A program made the position numbers and the translations under genes. Shown here piece by piece: positions 53,326 through 61,312 of a DNA stretch of 64,000 nucleotides; within the stretch, counting starts at the first letter, position 1; each line of letters opens with the position of its first letter. The DNA is from Sulfurovum riftiae (lineage in GTDB: Bacteria; Campylobacterota; Campylobacteria; Campylobacterales; Sulfurovaceae), in assembly GCF_001595645.1 (NCBI RefSeq), contig NZ_LNKT01000045.1, positions 133,145 through 197,144 on the forward strand, written 5' to 3'. Below the pieces are notes generated by a model. It saw only the letters and a program-made list of their open reading frames with translations. It searched no databases and had not been told where the DNA came from.

Positions 53326-53350
53326 AGGTGTTCCTTCTCTCTTTCTCTTC

Positions 53351-53423
53351 GTAGGGTCGATTTATCGACCATGATCAATTGAATACTATATTTTATGTGC
53401 AGCGGTCGGTAAACCGACTCTAC
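53351..53423. repeat. Pair of REP-like hairpins with different stems
   Basis: Unit 53351-53370 (plus, GGTCGAT-TT-ATCGACC) and 53404-53423 (minus, GGTCGG/CCGACT with one mismatch). Between hemN and argF. Confidence 0.9.
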
Positions 53424-53427
53424 GGCT

Positions 53428-54351
53428 CTATTTTCTATGGCTGTCCAGCCACACCATGATCCCTTTCTGGGCATGCAGTCTGTTCTCTGCTTCTGTGAAG
53501 ATGACCTCTGCATGTTTCTCGAAGGTCTCTTCACTCACTTCGTAGCCTCTGTAGGCTGGCAGGCAGTGGAGGAAGATGGCATCCGGTTTTGCCAGACTCA
53601 TCATCGCTTCATCGACCATATACCCTTTGAAGGCTTTGAGACGTATCTCTTTCTCATCTTCCTGTCCCATGCTCACCCAGGTATCAGTGGTAACGACATC
53701 ACAGCCTTTGACCGCCTCTTTTGGGTCATGCCCGAAGCTGATCTTCGCACCGCTCTCTTTGGCCATCTCGAGTGCATCGGCAACGATGTCAGGGTCGCAT
53801 GCGTACCCTTTTGGTGTCGCTACTCTCAGTTCAAAACCGAGTTTGGCGGCAAGCATGAGCCAGGAGTGTGTCATGTTGTTCCCGTCACCCACATAGGCAC
53901 AGACAGGCTCTTTTGCTTTGCCGAACTCTATCATCGTGAGGTAGTCCGTCATCAGCTGTACAGGGTGGTAGGAGTCTGTCAGGCCGTTGATGACGGGTAC
54001 CTTGGAATAGGCAGCGAATTCTTCGAGTTTTGACTGCTCAAACGTACGTATCATGACCATGTCCACCATACGGCTGATGACACGTGCTGTATCTTTCATC
54101 GGTTCACCGCGTCCCAGCTGAATGTCGTTGGCAGAGAGGAACAAGCCCACACCGCCAAGCTGGTAGATACCGGTCTCGAAACTCACACGGGTACGTGTAG
54201 AGCTCTTTTCAAAGATCATCCCGAGTGTCTGCCGTTCCATATAGGGAACGAACTTCTTCTGTTTGGTCTGTGCTTTGATCTTCTGTGCCAAAGCGATCAT
54301 CTCCAGAAGTTCCTCTCTGGTAAAATCTTTGAGTGTTAAAAAGTGTCTCAT
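53428..54351 (-). CDS. argF: Ornithine carbamoyltransferase
   Basis: 307 residues; citrulline formation in arginine synthesis. Carbamoyl-phosphate motif SSTRTRVSF (50-58), [20 protein letters not shown], ornithine loop DTWVSMGQE and catalytic [11 protein letters not shown] (about 267-277). Length is typical. ATG 54351 lies behind AGGACAGTCCTATG with a modest ribosome site. Confidence 0.96.
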   Translation of the reverse strand: MRHFLTLKDFTREELLEMIALAQKIKAQTKQKKFVPYMERQTLGMIFEKSSTRTRVSFETGIYQLGGVGLFLSANDIQLGRGEPMKDTARVISRMVDMVMIRTFEQSKLEEFAAYSKVPVINGLTDSYHPVQLMTDYLTMIEFGKAKEPVCAYVGDGNNMTHSWLMLAAKLGFELRVATPKGYACDPDIVADALEMAKESGAKISFGHDPKEAVKGCDVVTTDTWVSMGQEDEKEIRLKAFKGYMVDEAMMSLAKPDAIFLHCLPAYRGYEVSEETFEKHAEVIFTEAENRLHAQKGIMVWLDSHRK

Positions 54352-54438
54352 AGGACTGTCCTTATACAGGCTAAAAATTTAAAAGAGAATATTTTACCAT
54401 AAAATGGGTTGAAAGTTGTTGGAATCAATATTGATCGA

Positions 54439-54467
54439 TTGACATATTAAATAAAATGTAGTATTAT
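54439..54467 (+). promoter_or_regulatory. Promoter of the toxin-antitoxin pair at 54502
   Basis: TTGACA (54439-54444), 17 bp, TATTAT (54462-54467). AT-rich repeated ATACATATAATTAAACATAA sequence downstream could hold an operator. Confidence 0.7.
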
Positions 54468-54501
54468 ACATATAATTAAACATAAAATAAAAGGAAAATA
54501 A

Positions 54502-54786
54502 ATGGTCGCCTATACACGTGATGAGATTATTTCAGCAACTGATCTGGCACGAAATGTCTCTTCGACACTTAACAGTATTCATGACAAAGAAAAGATCGCA
54601 ATCTCGAAGAATAATAAACTTGAAGCAGTCATTATCGATATTGAAGAGTATGAAAGACTCAAAGAAGCATATGAACGAATGGAAGATATGGAGATAGCAA
54701 AATTAATAGAGGAACGAAAAGATTCTTCTACAATCCCATTTGATGAACTTTTAAAGAGAGAAGGCATTTCATACGATGATTTATGA
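54502..54786 (+). CDS. Phd/YefM-type antitoxin
   Basis: 94 residues. N-terminal DNA-binding half with ISATDLARNVSSTLNSIHDKEKIAISKNNKLEAVIIDIEEYERL, the Phd/YefM fold, then a long acidic helix that would wrap the toxin. AAAGGAAA before ATG. Overlaps the toxin gene by 11 bp. Neutralises the downstream toxin and represses the operon (family knowledge). Confidence 0.88.
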   Translation: MVAYTRDEIISATDLARNVSSTLNSIHDKEKIAISKNNKLEAVIIDIEEYERLKEAYERMEDMEIAKLIEERKDSSTIPFDELLKREGISYDDL

Positions 54787-55072
54787 ATTATCGGTCAAAG
54801 AAGAAGTTGAAAATGATCTTTCAAAACTTTCTTTTTCACAAAGATTGTTGGTTTTTAAGCAATTTAAAAAGATACAAAAATCACCTGAGCTAGGACAATT
54901 GCTTGGAAATAAAAGTGGTTTGAATTTAAGTGGATATCGTAAAATGTATGTTGACAAAAAGAAAATACGAATTGTCTATCATATCATTGAAGAGAGAATT
55001 GTCGTTGAAGTAGTTGCTGTGGGGAAAAGGAATGATATGGAGGTATATAAAAAAGCAAGTGAACGCAGGTAA
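54776..55072 (+). CDS. RelE/ParE-superfamily toxin
   Basis: 98 residues. VKEEVENDLSKLSFSQRLLVFKQFKKIQKSP helices followed by the strands SGYRKMYVDKKKIRIVYHIIEERIVVEVVAVGKR, typical of RelE/ParE/StbE mRNA-cleaving or gyrase toxins; R/Y in the C-terminal strands are the candidate active residues (YRKM, RIVYHI, GKR). Which target it hits cannot be told. AT-richer than argF and hemB around it, consistent with acquired DNA. Confidence 0.87.
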   Translation: MIYELSVKEEVENDLSKLSFSQRLLVFKQFKKIQKSPELGQLLGNKSGLNLSGYRKMYVDKKKIRIVYHIIEERIVVEVVAVGKRNDMEVYKKASERR

Positions 55073-55101
55073 AGGACTCCCGTTTTCACAGGAATCAAGA
55101 G

Positions 55102-56073
55102 TTACTGTTGCAGTAGCTCTGCAGCCTCTTTCGCATGGTAGGTGATGATGATATCCGCACCGGCACGCTTGAAGCCCAGCAGTGTCTCCATCATCACTTT
55201 GTCGTAGTCTATGACGCCCGCTTTGGCAGCCATTTTGAGCATGGAGTATTCACCGCTTACGTTGTAGACGGCCAGTGGCAGGGTAGTGTTGTTCTTGACA
55301 TCGCGTATGACATCCATGTAGGCAAGGGCGGGTTTGACCATGAGAATGTCCGCACCTTCCTGCTCATCCACCACAGATTCGGCAATGGCTTCGGTCCGGT
55401 TTGCCGGGTTCATCTGGTAGCTTCTTCTGTCACCGAAACTCGGAGAACTCTCCGCCACGTCACGGAACGGCCCGTAGTAGGCCGAAGCGAATTTGGTCGA
55501 GTAGCTCATAACCGGAAGGTTGACGAAACCGGCACTGTCAAGACCTCTTCTGATGGCCTGGATCATCCCGTCCATCATCCCGCTCGGGGCGATCATGTCA
55601 ACACCTGCTTTGGCATGTACCACGGCCTGTCTGGCAAGGTTGTCAAGTGTAATGTCATTGTCAACCGTCTCCAGAACGGGGTCGAGTACACCGCAGTGTC
55701 CGTGGTCTGTGTATTCGCAGAAACAGAGGTCTGTGACAACGAACATGTCAGGGTGTGCCGCCTTGACCGCCCTGACTGTTTCAGCGATGATCCCGTGTTC
55801 GCACATGGCATCAGAACCGACAGAATCCTTCACATCGGGGATACCAAAAAGGATGATCGCTTTAATGCCGAGTTCTTTCAACACGGCACATTCTTTTACG
55901 ATCTCATCGATGCTCATCTGGTAAACCCCAGGCATGGAGGCGACTTCATCTTTAATGCCTTCTCCGCTTCTGGCAAAAAGCGGATACATAAAGTCATTGA
56001 CGCTCAAACGGGTCTCTTCGAGCAGGTCTCTCAGTACCGGGTGGATTCTTTTTCTTCTAAAACGTGCGAACAT
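55102..56073 (-). CDS. hemB: Porphobilinogen synthase (delta-aminolevulinate dehydratase)
   Basis: 323 residues; joins two 5-aminolevulinate to porphobilinogen. RRKRIHPVLRDLLEETRL start, metal-site region with CFCEYTDHGHCG, the Schiff-base lysines in SYSTKFASAYYGPFR and LMVKPALAYMDVI, and PSGMMDG. The three Cys region suggests the zinc-type active site. Length is typical. Convergent with the toxin gene. Confidence 0.97.
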   Translation of the reverse strand: MFARFRRKRIHPVLRDLLEETRLSVNDFMYPLFARSGEGIKDEVASMPGVYQMSIDEIVKECAVLKELGIKAIILFGIPDVKDSVGSDAMCEHGIIAETVRAVKAAHPDMFVVTDLCFCEYTDHGHCGVLDPVLETVDNDITLDNLARQAVVHAKAGVDMIAPSGMMDGMIQAIRRGLDSAGFVNLPVMSYSTKFASAYYGPFRDVAESSPSFGDRRSYQMNPANRTEAIAESVVDEQEGADILMVKPALAYMDVIRDVKNNTTLPLAVYNVSGEYSMLKMAAKAGVIDYDKVMMETLLGFKRAGADIIITYHAKEAAELLQQ

Positions 56074-56114
56074 ATATCAAGCCTTAAATAAATATTTTTA
56101 ACATTCTAACCAAA

Positions 56115-56150
56115 AATTCCTAATTCCTAATTCCTAATTCCTGATTCTTA
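56115..56150 (-). repeat. ATTCCTA heptamer array before ribA
   Basis: Three exact ATTCCTA units then ATTCCTG and ATTCTTA. The array runs up to the ribA -10 box and covers its -35 position. Confidence 0.85.
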
Positions 56151-56153
56151 TAG

Positions 56154-56159
56154 TATAAT
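56154..56159 (+). promoter_or_regulatory. -10 element of ribA, leaderless arrangement
   Basis: TATAAT ends 6 bp before the ribA ATG (56166), so transcription would begin at or next to the start codon. No Shine-Dalgarno sequence is present. Confidence 0.55.
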
Positions 56160-56165
56160 CACGCC

Positions 56166-56735
56166 ATGAAAAACATAGAGATATCACAGATCGCTACTTT
56201 ACCGACCATATACGGCACCTTTAAAATCCAGGCATTCAAGGATGAATTGGGAAAAGAACATCTGGCCCTTTTTTCCGACGATCTTCCCGATGCACCCATT
56301 GTCCGTGTACATTCGGAGTGCCTGACCGGCGATGCACTGGGCTCCGTCAAGTGCGACTGCGGCGAACAGCTCCATTTTGCGCTGAAACTTATTGCCAAAG
56401 AGGGCGGTATGCTCATCTACCACCGCCAGGAAGGCAGGAACATTGGCCTGCTCAACAAGGTCAATGCCTACGCCCTTCAGGACAAAGGCTACAACACCGT
56501 CGAAGCCAACCACCAGCTGGGTTTTTCCGCAGATGAGAGGACCTACGAGATCGTAGAGTTCATTCTGAAGCATTTCAACATCAAAAGGCTCAAACTCCTG
56601 ACGAACAACCCCAAAAAGATCGAGAGCCTCCGTGACATAGACATTGTGGAACGCCTACCCATTCAGATAGCCCCGAATCCGTACAATGAGCAGTATCTCA
56701 AAACGAAAAAAGATGAATTGGGACATCTACTGTAA
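56166..56735 (+). CDS. ribA: GTP cyclohydrolase II
   Basis: 189 residues; first step of riboflavin synthesis. Zinc ligands C52, C63 and C65 (ECLTGDALGSVKCDCG), YHRQEGRNIGL with the catalytic region, LQDKGYNTVEAN, and LLTNNPKKIESL. Stand-alone RibA, not fused to RibB. A promoter abuts the ATG. Followed by the ABC transporter after 12 bp. Confidence 0.96.
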   Translation: MKNIEISQIATLPTIYGTFKIQAFKDELGKEHLALFSDDLPDAPIVRVHSECLTGDALGSVKCDCGEQLHFALKLIAKEGGMLIYHRQEGRNIGLLNKVNAYALQDKGYNTVEANHQLGFSADERTYEIVEFILKHFNIKRLKLLTNNPKKIESLRDIDIVERLPIQIAPNPYNEQYLKTKKDELGHLL

Positions 56736-56747
56736 ACTCAGAGAGAT

Positions 56748-58514
56748 ATGACAGGCACCTACAGTTTTAAAACCCTTTACGAGCAGATCAAATCACAAAA
56801 GCATGATTTCTGGCGTACCAATGTGTACGGTATTCTGGCGACACTGCTGCTGCTTCCTATCCCTATGCTCATACCGCTGCTCATCGATGAGGTGCTGCTG
56901 GAGCATCCGGGAAAGATGACGGAAACAATCTCCGCATTTTTCGGAAGCAGTGAAACATGGGTCTATATAGCGGTCATACTTGTTATGGTCCTTGTATTGC
57001 GTTTCACAGCCTTTTTCTTCAACAATCAAAAAACGTTTTATGCTATAAAGATCACCCAGAAGATCAGTTACCTGCTGCGCCACCGCATTTTGCATCACCT
57101 TGAACGTGTTTCACTCTCGGAGTATGAAACGCTCAAGTCGGGCGGTATCGCTTCGAAAACGGTACAGGATGTGGAGAGTGTCAGCGGATTTGCCGGACAG
57201 ATGGTGACAACGCTGCTGAGTGCCTTGCTGATGCTGGCAGGGATCGCCGCTGTCATGCTCTGGATGAACTGGGTATTGGCACTGCTGGTCTTCATGCTGA
57301 ACCCTCTTTTTCTGGCATTTTCCAGGATTTTGGGACGTAAAACAGGCGAACTGCTGCGCCGTCAGCATGAAGCCTATGAACTCTACCATGAACTGCTAAA
57401 CGAGACGTTGGAACTCTTCATCCAGGTACGTGCGAGCAATCAGGAACGGAGCTTTTTCGGTCTCCTTCAGAACCGTGCCAAAGCCATAGAGAAGGCTTCA
57501 CTCGATTATGGCTACAAAGCGTCCGTGGCGCAAAACTCCTCTACGCTACTGACCAATACCGTGGTCGACATCTTCCGTGCGTTGGGCATCGCGGCTGTGG
57601 CCTATTCTGACCTGAGCATCGGGATGATGATCGCCTTTCTTTTCTACCTCTCCACACTGGTCCAGCCCATACAGCAGCTGATGGGGCTGGTCATTTCCTA
57701 CCAGAGTACCAAACCGGCACTCGAGCGCATCAACACGCTGCTCTCACTGGGACAGGAGCCGCACTATCCGCATGAAAAAGATCCGTTTAAAAATGTCAAG
57801 ACCACATCCGTCGCGCTTAAAGAGATAGGCTTTGCCTACAAAGAGGGGAAAACGGTTCTGCACAATGTCAGTCTCAAGGCAGAGGCAGGGCAGAAGATCG
57901 CTCTTATCGGCCCCAGCGGAAGCGGCAAAACGACCATCGCCCAGATCATGGTCGGCTTCTACCCTTCCCATTCGGGAGAGATCCTTTACGGCGATATGCC
58001 CATAAAGCAGATCGGGCTGCCGGTAGTGCGTGAAAATGTCGCCCTGATGCTGCAGCAGGCACTTTTTTTCAACGACACCATTCGCATGAACCTGACACTC
58101 TCCAGAGCCAGGAGCGATGAAGAGATCTACGAAGCACTCAAGGCGGCACAGCTGGAGACCTTCGTGCGGCAGCTTGAAAAAGGGCTGGAAACCCCCATCG
58201 GCAAGAACGGCATACGTCTCTCAGGCGGACAGCGCCAGCGTCTGGCGATCGCACGGCTTATCCTCTCCGACCCGAAGATCGTCATCTTCGATGAAGCCAC
58301 CTCCGCACTCGACAATGCCACGGAGTTCCACCTCTATGAGACGCTGGCACCTTTCCTTGAAGGGCGCACCACCATCATCATCGCACACCGCACCACGACC
58401 ATAAGGCAGGCGGACCATATTTACCTCATAGAAGAGGGCAGGGTAAAGGCGGAAGGGAGTTATGATTCATTGCAGGAGAGAGGACTTATAAAAGAGGATT
58501 TCGATAAACCCTAA
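56748..58514 (+). CDS. ABC exporter, fused membrane and ATPase domains
   Basis: 588 residues. Six-helix type I exporter domain (about 15-320), then the ATPase: Walker A GPSGSGKTT (about 388-396), signature RLSGGQRQRLAIARL (about 490-504), Walker B IVIFDEATSALD (about 511-522), H-loop AHRTTT. No peptidase C39 domain. MsbA/McjD-like; it may export lipid or, given the lasso-type genes downstream, a peptide. Its high GC-content style equals ribA rather than the accessory genes, so it may be a core gene. Confidence 0.9.
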   Translation: MTGTYSFKTLYEQIKSQKHDFWRTNVYGILATLLLLPIPMLIPLLIDEVLLEHPGKMTETISAFFGSSETWVYIAVILVMVLVLRFTAFFFNNQKTFYAIKITQKISYLLRHRILHHLERVSLSEYETLKSGGIASKTVQDVESVSGFAGQMVTTLLSALLMLAGIAAVMLWMNWVLALLVFMLNPLFLAFSRILGRKTGELLRRQHEAYELYHELLNETLELFIQVRASNQERSFFGLLQNRAKAIEKASLDYGYKASVAQNSSTLLTNTVVDIFRALGIAAVAYSDLSIGMMIAFLFYLSTLVQPIQQLMGLVISYQSTKPALERINTLLSLGQEPHYPHEKDPFKNVKTTSVALKEIGFAYKEGKTVLHNVSLKAEAGQKIALIGPSGSGKTTIAQIMVGFYPSHSGEILYGDMPIKQIGLPVVRENVALMLQQALFFNDTIRMNLTLSRARSDEEIYEALKAAQLETFVRQLEKGLETPIGKNGIRLSGGQRQRLAIARLILSDPKIVIFDEATSALDNATEFHLYETLAPFLEGRTTIIIAHRTTTIRQADHIYLIEEGRVKAEGSYDSLQERGLIKEDFDKP

Positions 58515-58517
58515 CTA

Positions 58518-58554
58518 TTGACATGTACAAAATAATGTACTATAATATGTACAA
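58518..58554 (+). promoter_or_regulatory. Consensus promoter with embedded YefM-type operators
   Basis: TTGACA (58518-58523), 17-bp spacer, TATAAT (58541-58546): a full consensus pair. TGTACA occurs at 58524-58529 and 58549-58554 with ATGTAC at 58535-58540, so the copies bracket the -10 box. TGTACA is the known core of the YefM-YoeB operator in E. coli, indicating autorepression. Confidence 0.85.
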
Positions 58555-58577
58555 AATACTGCTTAAGAAGGATTGAA

Positions 58578-58829
58578 ATGCAAGTAGTCAGTTTAACAGA
58601 GGCAAGAAACAACCTTAAAAGTGTTTTTGATGCAGTCTATAATGACCACGATGAAGTGATCATCCATCGTAAAGGTAAAGAAAATGTTGTGGTCATTCCC
58701 TTTGATGAGTATAATGCCATGAAGGAGACGCAATATTTGTTGAGTTCACCAGCCAACAGAGAGAGATTGCTTGACTCGCTGAAAGAGTTACGTGAAGATG
58801 GCGGTACAGAAAGAGACCTGATTGAATGA
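58578..58829 (+). CDS. yefM: YefM antitoxin
   Basis: 83 residues. SLTEARNNLKSVFDAVYNDHDEVIIHRKGKENVVVIPFDEYNAMKETQYLL is a textbook YefM N-terminal domain; the C-terminal acidic helix ends ERDLIE. AGAAGG before ATG. Overlaps yoeB by 4 bp. Binds YoeB and the TGTACA sites upstream (family knowledge). Confidence 0.95.
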   Translation: MQVVSLTEARNNLKSVFDAVYNDHDEVIIHRKGKENVVVIPFDEYNAMKETQYLLSSPANRERLLDSLKELREDGGTERDLIE

Positions 58830-59083
58830 GACTGATCTGGAGTGAAACATCCTGGGAGGATTATCTCTATTGGCAAAGCCATGATAAAAAGGTCTTGAAG
58901 AAAGTGAATACGCTGATAAAAGATATAAAAAGAGAACCGTTTGACGGTCTTGGTAAACCGGAGCCGCTCAGGTATGAGTTGGCAGGCTGTTGGTCCAGGA
59001 GAATTACAGATGAACACAGGTTGGTTTATGAAGTTGAAGAAGAGAGTATCTATATTGTATCTTGCAGATTTCATTACAGTTAG
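58826..59083 (+). CDS. yoeB: YoeB toxin, ribosome-dependent mRNA endonuclease
   Basis: 85 residues. The E. coli YoeB catalytic residues E46, R65 and H83 are present at the same numbers (GKPEPL, EHRLVY, RFHYS). WSETSWEDYLYWQSHDKK opens the protein as in the family. Intact and probably active. Directly followed by the lasso B2-type gene after 3 bp, an unusual neighbour. Confidence 0.95.
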   Translation: MRLIWSETSWEDYLYWQSHDKKVLKKVNTLIKDIKREPFDGLGKPEPLRYELAGCWSRRITDEHRLVYEVEEESIYIVSCRFHYS

Positions 59084-59086
59084 AAA

Positions 59087-59545
59087 ATGATCCGAAAATT
59101 TAAAAAATTCACCACATTGCCGGCAGAAGAGAAAAAACTTTTTCTGGAAGCCTATGTCACTCTGGGCAAAATGCGTGCAGCGATACTGACGGTCTCGTTC
59201 AAACGGCTGACCCGTGCATTGGAGCATAAACCGCACCAAAAAGAGACCATTCCACTCAGTGAAGCACAGATGCAAACGGCCATCAAAGTAGGTCGGGCCA
59301 TCAGTAGGGCGGCAGCCTATACCCCCTGGGAAAGCGCCTGCCTCGCCCAGTCGCTCACGGCACAGAAGATGCTGCAAAAACGGGGGATTCCCGGGGTGTT
59401 CTATCTGGGAGCTACAAAAGATGAAGAGAATGAAGAGAAGATGAAAGCCTATGCCTGGTCGCAGTGCGGCGATGCCATCATTACCGGTGGTGGAGGGCAT
59501 GAAGCCTTTACGGTGCTTTCGGTATTCGAGTGGGGAGAGAGATAG
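59087..59545 (+). CDS. Lasso-peptide B2-type transglutaminase-like protease, catalytic His replaced
   Basis: 152 residues, the leader-peptidase (B2) family of lasso peptide synthesis. Catalytic Cys C85 in WESACLAQSLTAQKMLQKRGIP is kept. The family His in the A-H-A-W segment is Tyr here (Y122, AYAWSQCGDAIITGGGGHEAF). A second His (H138) is nearby but at a conserved non-catalytic position. The intact fold suggests a recent change or altered function. A fragment of a second copy at 60884 keeps the His. Starts 3 bp after yoeB. Confidence 0.82.
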   Translation: MIRKFKKFTTLPAEEKKLFLEAYVTLGKMRAAILTVSFKRLTRALEHKPHQKETIPLSEAQMQTAIKVGRAISRAAAYTPWESACLAQSLTAQKMLQKRGIPGVFYLGATKDEENEEKMKAYAWSQCGDAIITGGGGHEAFTVLSVFEWGER

Positions 59546-59576
59546 TATTTTATACCTAAAATATAAATATTCGTGT

Positions 59577-59582
59577 TATAAT
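59577..59582 (+). promoter_or_regulatory. Putative -10 of the AAA ATPase gene
   Basis: TATAAT in the palindromic CGTGTTATAATACG, 33 bp before ATG 59616. The palindrome may be an operator. No good -35 seen. Confidence 0.45.
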
Positions 59583-59615
59583 ACGAAAAAATAGACTAAA
59601 GTTGGTTATTATAGT

Positions 59616-60863
59616 ATGGAAAAAGTTATACTGTCTCAAAATAGACATTGGAACAAACCTTATGAAGATCTATATGCAAGGGATGTATTTGCAGACCTGG
59701 TAAAGAAACTGGATGTGAAACATATACAAGTACTTCAGGGTATCAGAAGAAGTGGCAAGTCTACACTCTTCAAACTGCTGATAAATCATCTCTCCCTGGA
59801 GGTCGATCCTCAAGAGATACTGTATGTGAATTTGGATGACCCGTTTTTTATTCCCTATTCAGATGATGCCACTAAATTACATGATGTCATTCTGACAGCA
59901 CAAAAGCTTACACAGAAGAAAATAACGTATCTGTTTTTAGATGAAGTACAGGCAATCAACGGATGGGAAAGATATGTAAAAAGTGTGTATGACAATGAAA
60001 CATTTAAAAAGATATTTATTACAGGTTCCAACTCATCACTTTTAAATGGTGATCTGGCAACGTTATTGACAGGACGGTATTTATCTACCAAAGTCTATCC
60101 GCTTTCTTTAAAAGAGATCTTGAAAATAAATGACATTACAAACTATATGCAGCTTATAGAGCATTTACCTAAAGTTCTGAATATCGTGGACAATATGATC
60201 AAGTATGGATCTTTTGTGGAAATCTATGAGAGCAGTGTAGAGTTCAAAAGAGAGATACTCAGTTCTTATTACGATACTATTTTACTCAAAGACTGCGTCG
60301 CCAATAATGCCATTAGAGATGTGAAGAGTTTTAAGGAATTAAGCTTTTATCTGCTCTCCAATGTCACAGCACTCTATTCATACAATTCACTTGCAAAAGC
60401 GATCGACATTAACGACAAGAGTGCTAAAGAGTATCTCTCTTATCTGGAAGACAGTTATCTTGTTGATGAACTTAAGCAGTATGCTTATTCTCTCAAAGAG
60501 CAGAACCATTCCAAGAAAAAAATATATGCTAATGACAACGGTTTCTTGTCTCTTAGTTACAGTTTTTCAGAGAACAGTGGAAAGATGCTTGAAAATTTAG
60601 TCTATACGGAACTTGTTAAAGCCAATTATGAAGTCTATTTTTACAACAAGAATTTTGAATGTGATTTCATAGCTATAAAAAATGATAAGCGCATAGCTAT
60701 TCAAGTATGTTATGAACTGCACGAACGGAACAGGAAACGGGAAATCGGTGGACTGACAAAACTACCGTTTGAAGTAGATAGTAAATATATTGTTACCTAT
60801 AATCAATCAGATATGTTGGATGATGTCGAAGTCGTTAAATTCTGGGAATATTTTGGGGTTTGA
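59616..60863 (+). CDS. AAA ATPase with DUF4143 C-terminal domain
   Basis: 415 residues. Walker A GIRRSGKST (42-50), Walker B YLFLDEVQ (D109, E110), sensor ITGSNSSLL, then a winged-helix middle and a nuclease-like DUF4143 domain (about 310-400; NLVYTELVKANYEVYFYNKNFECDFIAI..AIQVCYE). These proteins are widespread, often in mobile or genome-island positions; role unknown. It separates the intact B2 gene from a B2 remnant, so it probably came in between duplicated copies. Confidence 0.9.
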   Translation: MEKVILSQNRHWNKPYEDLYARDVFADLVKKLDVKHIQVLQGIRRSGKSTLFKLLINHLSLEVDPQEILYVNLDDPFFIPYSDDATKLHDVILTAQKLTQKKITYLFLDEVQAINGWERYVKSVYDNETFKKIFITGSNSSLLNGDLATLLTGRYLSTKVYPLSLKEILKINDITNYMQLIEHLPKVLNIVDNMIKYGSFVEIYESSVEFKREILSSYYDTILLKDCVANNAIRDVKSFKELSFYLLSNVTALYSYNSLAKAIDINDKSAKEYLSYLEDSYLVDELKQYAYSLKEQNHSKKKIYANDNGFLSLSYSFSENSGKMLENLVYTELVKANYEVYFYNKNFECDFIAIKNDKRIAIQVCYELHERNRKREIGGLTKLPFEVDSKYIVTYNQSDMLDDVEVVKFWEYFGV

Positions 60864-60883
60864 TATAGTGCAGTTAAATGAAA

Positions 60884-60980
60884 ATAGAGCCCATGCCTGG
60901 TCGAAGTGCGGAAACACCATCATTAACGGTGCCTTTTATTTTGCCAATATAAGTATTATTGTCTTATCAATATTTGACAA
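60884..60980 (+). pseudogene. C-terminal remnant of a second B2-type protease gene
   Basis: The frame reads NRAHAWSKCGNTIIN then diverges (..IIVLSIFD), matching KAYAWSQCGDAIIT and TVLSVFEW of the gene at 59087 with roughly four of five bases equal over the first 45 bp. The canonical His (AHAW) is present. No start or N-terminal part is found, so it is a dead fragment. Confidence 0.75.
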
Positions 60981-61027
60981 TATTTTCTCTATTTGTTACA
61001 ATGTACTAACTCGACAAAGGAATAATA

Positions 61028-61312
61028 ATGACAACAACACTCAGCATTAGAGATCTGGCACGCAGCGGCAAGATATTGTCAGAGTATGATTATGTGGATA
61101 TTGAAGATAAAAAGTCACATGAATACAAAGGTTTATTCGTTTCAAAACAATACGCAGAAGATGTAAAGAAGTTTTTGGAAGAGAAGTTAAAAAAGGAACA
61201 TAAAAAATCTTTTGAGAAGATCATGCAGTTCAGCGGTATCCTCGATGATGCAACAAAAGACAAGTCATTCCGGGAGCTCAAGTCAGAAAAAGGTACTTCA
61301 CAGTGCAGTTAG
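61028..61312 (+). CDS. Antitoxin of a PIN-domain toxin pair
   Basis: 94 residues. SIRDLARSGKILSEYDYVDIEDKKSHEYKGLFVSKQYAEDVKKFLEEKL: a short N-terminal strand-helix part and long charged helices, in the position of an antitoxin. AAAGGAATA before ATG. Overlaps the PIN gene by 10 bp. No sharp family match, so the call rests on pairing and size. Confidence 0.75.
   Translation: MTTTLSIRDLARSGKILSEYDYVDIEDKKSHEYKGLFVSKQYAEDVKKFLEEKLKKEHKKSFEKIMQFSGILDDATKDKSFRELKSEKGTSQCS

Noticed and set aside
52000..53382. 460-codon plus-strand frame over hemN
   Set aside because: hemN is complete with its radical SAM motif on the minus strand; this is the complementary shadow.
3439..53423. CRISPR array
   Set aside because: The repeats are palindromic, scattered singly or in pairs behind genes, and have no regular unique spacers; no cas gene is present.
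60875..60949. 24-residue small frame as a lasso precursor candidate
   Set aside because: It lies out of frame over the B2 remnant, lacks a Thr at -2 and a Gly-start core with Asp/Glu at position 7-9, and has no ribosome site.
60790..61050. 86-codon open frame after the ATPase gene
   Set aside because: It overlaps the ATPase end out of frame, then reads the B2 remnant and random sequence; not a gene of its own.
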